From: [Actinomadura] parvosata subsp. kistnae
GTDB taxonomy: Bacteria; Actinomycetota; Actinomycetes; Streptosporangiales; Streptosporangiaceae
Length of the DNA: 64,000 bases
Direction of reading: 5' to 3'
Assembly: GCF_900323885.1 (NCBI RefSeq)
Contig: NZ_OOHJ01000027.1
Location: 62,001 to 126,000, forward strand
Shown here: one piece after another, positions 37,529 through 45,428 of the stretch
Layout of the letters: each line of letters starts with the position of its first letter
Position numbering within the stretch: the stretch's first letter is position 1
The notes under the pieces: model-generated
The model's database searches: none
The model's input: only the letters and a program-made list of their open reading frames with translations
Told to the model about the DNA's origin: nothing
Program-made: the position numbers and the translations under genes

Positions 37529-37965
37529 TGGTGCTCCCTCAAAGTAGGTCAAGGCGGGGTTGTGCCCCTCCATCTCGACACGCGCGCATCGCAGGCACAA
37601 CTGGGATGCAATGGCGGGAGCTTATTCCGGCCGCGCCCGGTTCAGTATCGTTCGTCACCAATTAGTGACATGTGCGTGTCACTCATGTGAGGAATCAACA
37701 AGCCTGGTCAGGGGCTAAATCGGCGGAGACGCCTGGCGCTTGAGGGAACGAATCGGTAACGATGAGGGTAAAACGTGGCGAGCCCGCGGAGGCGGCCTTT
37801 GGGGCCATGTAGGGATCCCCTCGACGGCTGCGAGAGCACCCTCGCAATCGTGGGGCCGAACACGTTTTCTACTGGGCCTCCCCGCGGGCTCTGTTGCGAC
37901 CACGGTAGCGACCCGCGGGGGCCCTGCGCAAAGGGTCGGCGAAAGTGACGGACGTGACCGAACGG
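37529..37965. promoter_or_regulatory. Long livH upstream region: palindrome cluster and interleaved inverted repeats
   Basis: No gene in 437 bases. At 37654-37690 GTCAC-N6-GTGAC overlaps AGTGACA-N6-TGTCACT and continues into GTCACTCATGTGA, an operator-like cluster about 130-160 bases upstream of livH. At 37770-37891 two long inverted repeats interleave: AAAACGTG/CACGTTTT (37770-37777 and 37861-37868) and GAGCCCGCGGAGGC/GCCTCCCCGCGGGCTC (37780-37793 and 37876-37891). Between them is a hairpin with stem CCCC-T-CGA / TCG-T-GGGG and TGCGAG / CTCGCA around a hexaloop (37817-37855). This may be a structured leader or a small RNA. Confidence 0.5.
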
Positions 37966-38379
37966 TCAACGGTCGCGCAACATGCACGTGAGGCGCGCGG
38001 TGCAGACGCGGCGGCCCTGCTCATCGGTGATTTCGATGTCGTACGTCGCCAAAGTGCGGCCTCCGTGCAACCGGGTCGCGACCCCCGTGACGTACCCGGA
38101 GGACGCCGAGCGGTGATGGGTGGCGTTCAGCTCGATGCCCACGGCGATGCGCTCGGGGCCGGCGTGCACGGCCGCGCCCACGGAGCCCAGCGTCTCGGCC
38201 AGCACCGCCGAGGCCCCGCCGTGCAGCAGCCCGTACGGCTGCGTGTTCCCCTCGACCGGCATGCGGCCTGCCACCCGCTCGGGCGTGACCTCTAGGAACT
38301 CGATGCCCATCTTGTCGGCCAGCGTGCCTTCGTGCAGGTCGCCGAATATCGAGACGTCCAGAGGGTTGGTCTGCGTCAA
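37966..38379 (-). CDS. PaaI-family hotdog-fold thioesterase
   Basis: A 137-residue hotdog-fold protein. The acyl-CoA thioesterase signature is present: GRMPVEGNTQPYGLLHGGAS then AVLAETLGSVGA with the catalytic acidic residue, followed by GIELNATHHRSASSGYVTGV. Members hydrolyse aryl- or acyl-CoA thioesters. It is divergent from polA with 62 bases between the starts, a common actinomycete arrangement. The substrate is unknown. Confidence 0.9.
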   Translation of the reverse strand: MTQTNPLDVSIFGDLHEGTLADKMGIEFLEVTPERVAGRMPVEGNTQPYGLLHGGASAVLAETLGSVGAAVHAGPERIAVGIELNATHHRSASSGYVTGVATRLHGGRTLATYDIEITDEQGRRVCTARLTCMLRDR

Positions 38380-38441
38380 AGTGCCGTCTCCACTCTTCCG
38401 AGCTCGGGTTTTCTGTCGGAGACGCAGACTAGGCTGCGTAC

Positions 38442-41132
38442 GTGCCGAAGAGTGAAGTGACCCCCAGCCGCCCGTGCCTGCTGCTGCTCGACGGGCATTC
38501 CCTGGCCTATCGCGCGTTCTACGCGCTCAAGGACGCCAACCTGATGACCACCGACGGTCAGCACACCGAGGCGGTCTACGGGTTCACCTCGATGCTGACC
38601 AACATCCTGCGCGACGAGCAGCCCACGCACGTCGCGGTGGCCTTCGACCGGTCGGAGCCGACGTTCCGGCACGAGGAGTACGCCGAGTACAAGGCCAACA
38701 GGAGCGAGACCCCGGAAGACTTCCGCGGTCAGATGCAGCTCATCTACGAGCTGCTCGACACCATGCGCATCCCGCGCCTGTCCAAGGCGGGCTTCGAGGC
38801 CGACGACCTCATCGCCACCCTGGCCACCCGGGCGAGCGAGCAGGGCATGAACGTCCTGATCGTCACCGGCGACCGCGACGCGCTGCAGTTGGTCGACGAG
38901 CACGTCACCGTCCTGATGACCCGGCGCGGCATCAGCGACATGACCAGGTTCACCCCCGAGGCGGTCGAGGAGAAGTACGGCCTCACGCCCGCCCAATACC
39001 CCGACTTCGCCGCCCTGCGCGGCGACCCCAGCGACAACCTCCTGAGCATCCCCAGCGTGGGGGAGAAGACCGCGGCCAAGTGGGTGCGCGAGTTCGGCTC
39101 CCTGACCGCGCTCGTCGACCGGGTCGACGAGGTCAAGGGCAAGGTGGGCGACAAGCTGCGCGAGCACGTCGCCCAGGTCCTGATGAACCGCCGGCTCACC
39201 GAGCTGCTGCGCGACGTGCCGCTGGAGGTCGAGATCGGCGACCTCAAGCAGGGCACGTGGGAGCGCGAGGAGATCAACAAGCTGTTCGACACCCTGCAGA
39301 TCCGCGGCGAGCTGCGCGAGCGGGTGTTCAAGGTGCTCGGCACCGGCGAGCAGGAGCCCGAGCAGGGCTTCGAGGTCGAGACCGTGCTGCTCGGCCCCGA
39401 CCGCGTGGCCGGCTGGCTGGCGGCGCTACCCGAGGGCCGCGCCGGGCTCGCCTTCAAGGGCGCCTACGGCAGCGGCACCGGCCGCATCGACGCCATCGCC
39501 ATCGCCTCGCCCGGCGGCACCGCCGCGCACATCGACCCCGTCAAGCTCACCGAGAGCGACGAGGCGGCCCTGCGGGCCTGGCTGGGCGACGACACCAAGC
39601 CCAAGGCCGTGCACGACGCCAAGGGGCCCATCCTGGCCCTCTGGGCGCAGGGCATGGAGCTGCGCGGCCTGAGCTGCGACACCGCGCTGGCCGCCTACCT
39701 CGCCATGCCGGGCCAGCGCACGTTCGCCCTCGAAGACCTGGCCAGGCGCTACCTCCACCGCGACCTGCGGGCCGAGGAGGAGCCCAGCGGGCAGGCCGCG
39801 CTGTTCGGCGACGACGAGGACGCGCCGGCCAAAGACCTCGCGCTGCGCGCCCACGCGGTGCGCGAGCTGGCCGAGGCCCTGGAGACGTTCCTGGCCGGGC
39901 GCGGCGGCACCCAGCTCCTGGCCGACGTGGAGCTGCCGCTGCTGTCGGTGCTGGCCGAGATGGAGCGGGCCGGCATCGCGGTCGACAGCGAATACTTCGC
40001 CGGGCTTGAGGCCGAGTTCGGGGCCGCGGTCAAGCACGCCGTGGAGGAGGCCCACCGCTCGGTGGGCGAGCAGTTCAACCTGGGCTCGCCCAAGCAGCTC
40101 CAGGAGATCCTGTTCACCAAGCTCAACCTCCCCAAGACCAAGAAGATCAAGACCGGCTACAGCACCGACGCCGACCAGCTCGCCTGGCTCGCCACCCAGA
40201 CCGAGCACGAGCTGCCCACGATCATGCTGCGCCACCGCGACCAGCAGAAGCTGCGCACCACGGTGGAGGGCCTGATCAAGGAGATCTCCGACGACGGGCG
40301 CATCCACACCACGTTCAACCAGATCATCGCCGCCACCGGCCGGCTGTCGTCGGAGAAGCCCAACCTGCAGAACATCCCGATCCGCACCGCCGAGGGCCGC
40401 CGCATCCGGCAGGGCTTCACGGTCGGCGAGGGCTATGAGACGCTGCTGACGGCCGACTACAGCCAGATCGAGCTGCGCATCATGGCCCACCTGTCGGGCG
40501 ACGAGTCGCTGATCGAGGCGTTCGAGTCGGGCCACGACTTCCACCAGGCCACCGCGGCCCGCGTCTTCGACCTGCCGCCCGAGCAGATCGACGGCGAGCT
40601 GCGGGCCCGCATCAAGGCGATGAACTACGGCCTGGCCTACGGCCTGTCCGACTTCGGCCTGTCCGGGCAGCTCAACATCCCGGTGGCCGAGGCGCGGGCG
40701 CTGAAGGAGGAGTACTTCCAGGAGTTCGGCGGCGTGCGCGACTTCCTCAACGCGATCGTCTCCCAGGCCCGCACCGACGGCTACACCGAGACGATCATGG
40801 GCCGCCGCCGCTACCTGCCCGACCTCACCAGCGACAACCGCCAGCGGCGGGAGATGGCCGAGCGGATGGCGCTCAACGCCCCCATCCAGGGCTCGGCCGC
40901 CGACATCATCAAGGTCGCCATGCTCAACGTGCACCAGGCGCTGCGCGAGGAGGGGCTGGCCTCGCGGATGTTGCTGCAGGTGCACGACGAGCTGGTGTTC
41001 GAGGTGGCGCCGGGCGAGCTGGAGCGGCTCACGCAGCTCGTGTGCGACCAGATGAACGCCGCCTACCACCTGCGGGTGCCGCTGGAGGTCTCGGTGGGCG
41101 TGGGGCGTACCTGGGAGGACGCGGGGCACTGA
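38442..41132 (+). CDS. polA: DNA polymerase I
   Basis: An 896-residue Pol I used in Okazaki fragment processing and repair. GTG 38442 starts LLLLDGHSLAYRAFYAL. The 5'-nuclease domain (1-300) has AFDRSEPTFRHEEYAEYKANR, GFEADDLIATLA, VTGDRDALQLVD and SDNLLSIPSVGEKTAAKW. The central 3'-5' exonuclease-like domain (about 310-480) lacks the DxE metal motif: the equivalent strand reads LAFKGAYGSGTG, so proofreading should be absent, as in other actinobacteria. The polymerase domain has motif A LLTADYSQIELRIMAHLSGD, the O-helix RIKAMNYGLAYGLSDFGL and motif C MLLQVHDELVFEV. No Shine-Dalgarno sequence is evident. Confidence 0.97.
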   Translation: MPKSEVTPSRPCLLLLDGHSLAYRAFYALKDANLMTTDGQHTEAVYGFTSMLTNILRDEQPTHVAVAFDRSEPTFRHEEYAEYKANRSETPEDFRGQMQLIYELLDTMRIPRLSKAGFEADDLIATLATRASEQGMNVLIVTGDRDALQLVDEHVTVLMTRRGISDMTRFTPEAVEEKYGLTPAQYPDFAALRGDPSDNLLSIPSVGEKTAAKWVREFGSLTALVDRVDEVKGKVGDKLREHVAQVLMNRRLTELLRDVPLEVEIGDLKQGTWEREEINKLFDTLQIRGELRERVFKVLGTGEQEPEQGFEVETVLLGPDRVAGWLAALPEGRAGLAFKGAYGSGTGRIDAIAIASPGGTAAHIDPVKLTESDEAALRAWLGDDTKPKAVHDAKGPILALWAQGMELRGLSCDTALAAYLAMPGQRTFALEDLARRYLHRDLRAEEEPSGQAALFGDDEDAPAKDLALRAHAVRELAEALETFLAGRGGTQLLADVELPLLSVLAEMERAGIAVDSEYFAGLEAEFGAAVKHAVEEAHRSVGEQFNLGSPKQLQEILFTKLNLPKTKKIKTGYSTDADQLAWLATQTEHELPTIMLRHRDQQKLRTTVEGLIKEISDDGRIHTTFNQIIAATGRLSSEKPNLQNIPIRTAEGRRIRQGFTVGEGYETLLTADYSQIELRIMAHLSGDESLIEAFESGHDFHQATAARVFDLPPEQIDGELRARIKAMNYGLAYGLSDFGLSGQLNIPVAEARALKEEYFQEFGGVRDFLNAIVSQARTDGYTETIMGRRRYLPDLTSDNRQRREMAERMALNAPIQGSAADIIKVAMLNVHQALREEGLASRMLLQVHDELVFEVAPGELERLTQLVCDQMNAAYHLRVPLEVSVGVGRTWEDAGH

Positions 41133-41240
41133 CCTGAGGGGGCCCCTCAAGGGCCCTCCAAGGGCGGAGTGCGGCGGGCCGTGTCCCGGATGTTCCACTA
41201 GCCTGGGAAGACCGTTTTTTACCGAGCGGCCGGGAGTTTC

Positions 41241-42365
41241 GTGCGGATACCAGGGTCCCTCACGCGGGTCATCGGCATCGCGAACGCCGTCGTCATCACG
41301 GTGGCGATCATCGGGCTGAGCCTCTTACCTGGCGAGCCCCGACCGGCCGCCGCGCCGCAGGGCGCCGCGAGGATCCAGGAGCGCCCCGCGTCGCCCGAGG
41401 CGGGGCCGTCAGAGGCGCCGGCGCCGTCCACGAGCCCGGTCGGGCAGCCGCCCGGGGTCGTGGCCACCCCCGACTTCGCCCGGCAGGTGCGCGCCAACGA
41501 GGCGGGCCTGGTGCCGGTCCTGATGTACCACCGCATCCTGGCCAAGCGGCTGGCCTCGATCGACCGCACGCCCGACCAGCTCAGGAAGGAGCTGGAGCGG
41601 CTGGCCGAGCGGGGCTACGTGCCGATCACCGCCAGGGAGTTCGTGACCGGTGACATTCACGTGCCGGCCGGTAAGTACCCCGTCGTGCTCACCTTCGACG
41701 ACGGGCACCCCAGCCAGTTCGGCCTCGGCGCCGACGGTCAGCCCCTGCCCGACACCGCCGTGGCCGTGATCCAGGACGTGGCGAGCCGCTATCCCGGCTT
41801 CCGCCCGGTGGCCACGTTCTGGGTCAACAGGGAGCCGTTCGGGCTGCGCGACAGGGCCGCCCAGGAGAGCGCCGTGCGCTGGCTGGTCGACCACGGCTAC
41901 GAGGTGGCCAACCACACCTGGGGCCACCCCAACCTGAGGGTGCTCAAGCGCAAGAAGGTCAGCGAGCAGATCGTGCGCGTCGAGCGGCTGCTCAAGAAGC
42001 TCGGCGCGCCGCCGTCGCAGACGATGGCCCTGCCGTACGGGTCGATGCCCCGGCCCAAGAAGGCCGCGCGGACCGGGTCCTGGGACGGCACGCGGTATGA
42101 TTTCGCCGGCGTGTTCCTCGCCGGGGCCGAGCCGTCGCTTTCGCCCTACGCGAAAAAGTTCGACCCCGGGGCGATCCAGCGCATCCAGAGCAACGGCAAG
42201 AAGGGCGAGTGCCGCAAGTGGTGCTCGCAGTACTGGCTGGAGTGGCTGGACAAGCACCCTGGTGAGCGTTACGTCAGCGATGGCGACCCGGAGCGGATCT
42301 CCGTACCGGAGTCACTTCGCGGTAATATCGTGACCAAGCGAGGGCTCCAGGTCATCGCCTACTGA
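41241..42365 (+). CDS. Secreted or anchored polysaccharide deacetylase (NodB domain)
   Basis: A 374-residue protein with an N-terminal membrane anchor (GIANAVVITVAIIGLSLL) and a Pro/Ala-rich linker (residues 33-75). The NodB domain begins VPVLMYHRILAKRLASIDRT. Metal-site motifs: VVLTFDDGHPSQF (Asp pair) and VANHTWGHPNLR (two His). Family members deacetylate peptidoglycan, chitin or similar polymers outside the membrane. GTG 41241 is the start. It sits alone between polA and rpsA, as in many actinomycetes. Confidence 0.9.
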   Translation: MRIPGSLTRVIGIANAVVITVAIIGLSLLPGEPRPAAAPQGAARIQERPASPEAGPSEAPAPSTSPVGQPPGVVATPDFARQVRANEAGLVPVLMYHRILAKRLASIDRTPDQLRKELERLAERGYVPITAREFVTGDIHVPAGKYPVVLTFDDGHPSQFGLGADGQPLPDTAVAVIQDVASRYPGFRPVATFWVNREPFGLRDRAAQESAVRWLVDHGYEVANHTWGHPNLRVLKRKKVSEQIVRVERLLKKLGAPPSQTMALPYGSMPRPKKAARTGSWDGTRYDFAGVFLAGAEPSLSPYAKKFDPGAIQRIQSNGKKGECRKWCSQYWLEWLDKHPGERYVSDGDPERISVPESLRGNIVTKRGLQVIAY

Positions 42366-42557
42366 CGTCTCCCCGGATTGACCCAGTGGCGAAGGTCTCA
42401 TATGCTGATCGCTGCGCTGTGGGCTCGCGCGCGCCTCAGACGGAGCGGGCTCGCGCTCGGTCACGTCGATGTCGTAATTCCTCGGCTTGATGCGGAAGAG
42501 GGCCTGCCGCGCATCCGCCACATCGACATCCTGTCCGCGTTCGGAGCAATTCCACAC

Positions 42558-44039
42558 ATGACGTCCAGCACTGAGGCCACCTCGAGCACCCCGCAGGTAG
42601 CGGTCAACGACATCGGGTCCGAGGAAGCCTTCCTCGCGGCGATCGACGAGACCATCAAGTACTTCAACGACGGCGACATCGTCGAGGGCACCGTCGTCAA
42701 GGTCGATCGAGACGAGGTTCTTCTCGATATCGGCTACAAGACCGAGGGTGTCATCCCCTCGCGTGAGCTTTCGATCAAGCACGATGTCGATCCCGCTGAC
42801 GTCGTGGAGGTCGGGGAGCACGTCGAAGCCCTGGTTCTCCAGAAGGAGGACAAGGAAGGGCGCCTGATCCTGTCCAAGAAGCGGGCTCAGTACGAGCGCG
42901 CCTGGGGCACGATCGAGAAGATCAAGGACGAGGACGGCATCGTCACCGGCACCGTCATCGAGGTCGTCAAGGGTGGTCTCATCCTCGACATCGGCCTCCG
43001 TGGCTTCCTCCCGGCGTCCCTGGTCGAGATGCGCCGCGTCCGCGATCTGCAGCCCTACGTCGGCCGCGAGCTCGAGGCGAAGATCATCGAGCTCGACAAG
43101 AACCGCAACAACGTGGTCCTGTCGCGCCGCGCCTGGCTCGAGCAGACCCAGTCCGAGGTTCGCCAGACGTTCCTCAACACCCTCCAGAAGGGGCAGGTCC
43201 GCAAGGGCGTCGTCTCCTCGATCGTCAACTTCGGTGCGTTCGTGGACCTCGGCGGCGTCGACGGTCTGGTCCACGTGTCCGAGCTGTCCTGGAAGCACAT
43301 CGACCACCCGTCCGAGGTGGTCGAGGTCGGCCAGGAGGTCACGGTCGAGGTCCTCGACGTCGACATGGAGCGCGAGCGCGTCTCCCTGTCGCTCAAGGCC
43401 ACCCAGGAAGACCCGTGGCAGCAGTTCGCCCGCACCCACCAGATCGGCCAGGTCGTGCCGGGCCGCGTCACCAAGCTGGTGCCGTTCGGCGCGTTCGTCC
43501 GGGTCGAGGAGGGTATCGAGGGCCTGGTCCACATCTCCGAGCTGGCCGAGCGCCACGTGGAGATCCCGGAGCAGGTCGTCCAGGTCGGCGACGAGATCTT
43601 CGTGAAGATCATCGACATCGACCTCGACCGTCGCCGCATCAGCCTCTCGCTGAAGCAGGCCAACGAGGGTGTCGGCGCCGAGGTCGAGTTCGACCCGACC
43701 CTCTACGGCATGGCGGCCACGTACGACGAGCAGGGCAACTACATCTACCCCGAGGGCTTCGACCCCGAGACGGGTGAGTGGCTCGAGGGCTTCGACAAGC
43801 AGCGTGAGGAGTGGGAGCGGCAGTACGCCGAGGCCCAGCAGCGCTTCGAGGCCCACAGGAAGCAGATCGAGGAGGCCCGCAAGGCCGAGGCGGAGGCCGG
43901 AGAGGCCGCCCCCACGTCCTACCAGGGCGAGACGCCGGCGCAGTCCGGCAGCTCCTCGTCGGCTCCGGCCAGCGGCGCGCTCGCCTCTGACGAGGCGCTC
44001 GCGGCGCTGCGCGAGAAGCTCGCGGGCGGCCAGAGCTGA
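42558..44039 (+). CDS. rpsA: 30S ribosomal protein S1
   Basis: A 493-residue S1 protein. ATG 42558 gives the usual actinobacterial MTSS start; the frame upstream is leader. Four S1/OB repeats are visible: VEGTVVKVDRDEVLLDIGYK, VTGTVIEVVKGGLILDIGLR, RKGVVSSIVNFGAFVDLGGV and VPGRVTKLVPFGAFVRVEEG. The acidic coiled C-terminal tail (EQRFEAHRKQ-like region from about 415) ends in a Ser/Ala stretch. It binds mRNA on the 30S subunit. A 190-base untranslated leader precedes it and a very strong terminator follows. Confidence 0.97.
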   Translation: MTSSTEATSSTPQVAVNDIGSEEAFLAAIDETIKYFNDGDIVEGTVVKVDRDEVLLDIGYKTEGVIPSRELSIKHDVDPADVVEVGEHVEALVLQKEDKEGRLILSKKRAQYERAWGTIEKIKDEDGIVTGTVIEVVKGGLILDIGLRGFLPASLVEMRRVRDLQPYVGRELEAKIIELDKNRNNVVLSRRAWLEQTQSEVRQTFLNTLQKGQVRKGVVSSIVNFGAFVDLGGVDGLVHVSELSWKHIDHPSEVVEVGQEVTVEVLDVDMERERVSLSLKATQEDPWQQFARTHQIGQVVPGRVTKLVPFGAFVRVEEGIEGLVHISELAERHVEIPEQVVQVGDEIFVKIIDIDLDRRRISLSLKQANEGVGAEVEFDPTLYGMAATYDEQGNYIYPEGFDPETGEWLEGFDKQREEWERQYAEAQQRFEAHRKQIEEARKAEAEAGEAAPTSYQGETPAQSGSSSSAPASGALASDEALAALREKLAGGQS

Positions 44040-44082
44040 CGTCCTCTTCGAGGACTTCGGCCGCCTGAGGCACAGGTGGTCC

Positions 44083-44127
44083 GGAAGGCCCCGCACGGTT
44101 CGCCGTGCGGGGCCTTCCGCGTTTTTT
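44083..44127 (+). terminator. Strong rpsA terminator
   Basis: Perfect 16-bp stem GGAAGGCCCCGCACGG / CCGTGCGGGGCCTTCC with a TTCG tetraloop, then GCG and six Ts. Confidence 0.95.
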
Positions 44128-44183
44128 CCTCAGGTTTTGAACGCGGAACGGTCCTTGCCGCATTGCCTCCTACCGTGAGGGGC

Positions 44184-45317
44184 ATGGACGACATCAAGCC
44201 CTTCCGCATCGCCATCCCGCAGCCCGACCTCGACGACCTGCGCGACCGGCTGCGCCGCACCAGGTGGGCCGCGCAGCTGCCCGGCGGGTGGAGCAGGGGC
44301 GTGCCGGTGGGCCACCTGCGGGAGCTGGCCGCGTACTGGGCCGACGGGTTCGACTGGCGGGCGCAGGAGGCCCGCCTGAACGAGTTCCCGCAGTACAGCA
44401 CCGTCATCGACGGGCAGCCGATCCACTTCCTGCACGTGCGCTCGCCCGAGCCCCACGCGGTGCCGCTGATCATGACGCACAGCTGGCCCAGCTCCGTCGT
44501 CGAATTCCTCGGCGTGATCGGGCCGCTGACCGACCCGCGCCGGCACGGCCTCGACCCCGCCCTCGCCTTCCACGTGGTGGCGCCGTCGCTGCCCGGGTTC
44601 GCCTTCTCGCCGTTCCCCGAGCCAGCCGACGAGCGGCCCTGGAGCGTCGAACGGGTGGCACGCACCTGGGCCGAGCTGATGAGCCGGCTCGGGTACGACC
44701 GGTACGGCGCCCACGGCAACGACGCCGGAGCCCTCGTCACCCCGCAGCTCGCCGCCCTGGACAGCGAGCACGTCATCGGCTCGGTCATCACCGCCGGGCT
44801 CGGCATCCCCCAGGGCCGGCCCGGCGAGCTCGACGGGCTCTCCCCGGCGGACCTGGCCGAGCTGGAGCAGCTGAGCGCCTGGATGAGCGGCGGCAGCGGG
44901 TACGGGCCCTACCTCGCCGCCCGGCCCCAGACGCTCGCCCACGGGTTCACCGACTCGCCGGTGGCGCAGCTCGCGTACCTCGTGGAGAGGTTCAAGGAGT
45001 TCGACGGGTGGGGGTCGGGGGAGGAGCCCGTGCACCGGGACCTCGTGCTCGCCAACGCCAGCCTGTACTGGTTCACGGGCACCGGCGGGTCCTCCTCCTG
45101 GACGTACTACGAAGGGGCGGCCGGGCTGCCGATCTCCCAGACGGCCGTGCCCACGGGGGTGACGCACGGCGGGCCCGAGGTGTTGCGGCGGGTGGCCGAG
45201 CGGGGCAACGACATCCGGTACTGGGGGAAGGCCCAGAGCCCGAGCCACATGGTCGGCATGGCGGTGCCTGAGACGCTGGTGGAGGGCATCAGGGAGTTTT
45301 TCCGGACGATTCGCTGA
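44184..45317 (+). CDS. Epoxide hydrolase-family alpha/beta hydrolase
   Basis: A 377-residue protein with the epoxide hydrolase N-terminal domain (FRIAIPQPDLDDLRDRLRRT, residues 4-105) and an alpha/beta-hydrolase core. Oxyanion-hole motif HSWPSS (in place of HGWPGS), nucleophile Asp180 in GAHGNDAGALV, and the late His in QSPSHMVGMAVPE. Such enzymes open epoxides through an aspartyl ester; juvenile-hormone/microsomal type. Its own Shine-Dalgarno (GAGGGGC) precedes ATG 44184. It stands alone after the rpsA terminator. Substrate unknown. Confidence 0.9.
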   Translation: MDDIKPFRIAIPQPDLDDLRDRLRRTRWAAQLPGGWSRGVPVGHLRELAAYWADGFDWRAQEARLNEFPQYSTVIDGQPIHFLHVRSPEPHAVPLIMTHSWPSSVVEFLGVIGPLTDPRRHGLDPALAFHVVAPSLPGFAFSPFPEPADERPWSVERVARTWAELMSRLGYDRYGAHGNDAGALVTPQLAALDSEHVIGSVITAGLGIPQGRPGELDGLSPADLAELEQLSAWMSGGSGYGPYLAARPQTLAHGFTDSPVAQLAYLVERFKEFDGWGSGEEPVHRDLVLANASLYWFTGTGGSSSWTYYEGAAGLPISQTAVPTGVTHGGPEVLRRVAERGNDIRYWGKAQSPSHMVGMAVPETLVEGIREFFRTIR

Positions 45318-45428
45318 GGGGGCGCGAGATTTTACCTAAGGCCTTTGCAAGGCTGTGACCTGCGGGATTGCTCACTGGGAAACTGGGCGGCGGCGCTGGT
45401 GGTCGCGACTCTCCCAAGGGGTGACGCA

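Noticed and set aside
37829..37846. ANTAR-type hexaloop hairpin as a PdtaR target
   Set aside because: One hexaloop (AGCACC on +) starts with A but lacks G at position 4, and the required second hairpin is not present nearby.
37770..37891. RNase P RNA, SRP RNA or tmRNA gene
   Set aside because: None of the conserved sequence signatures of these RNAs is present, although the stems are strong.
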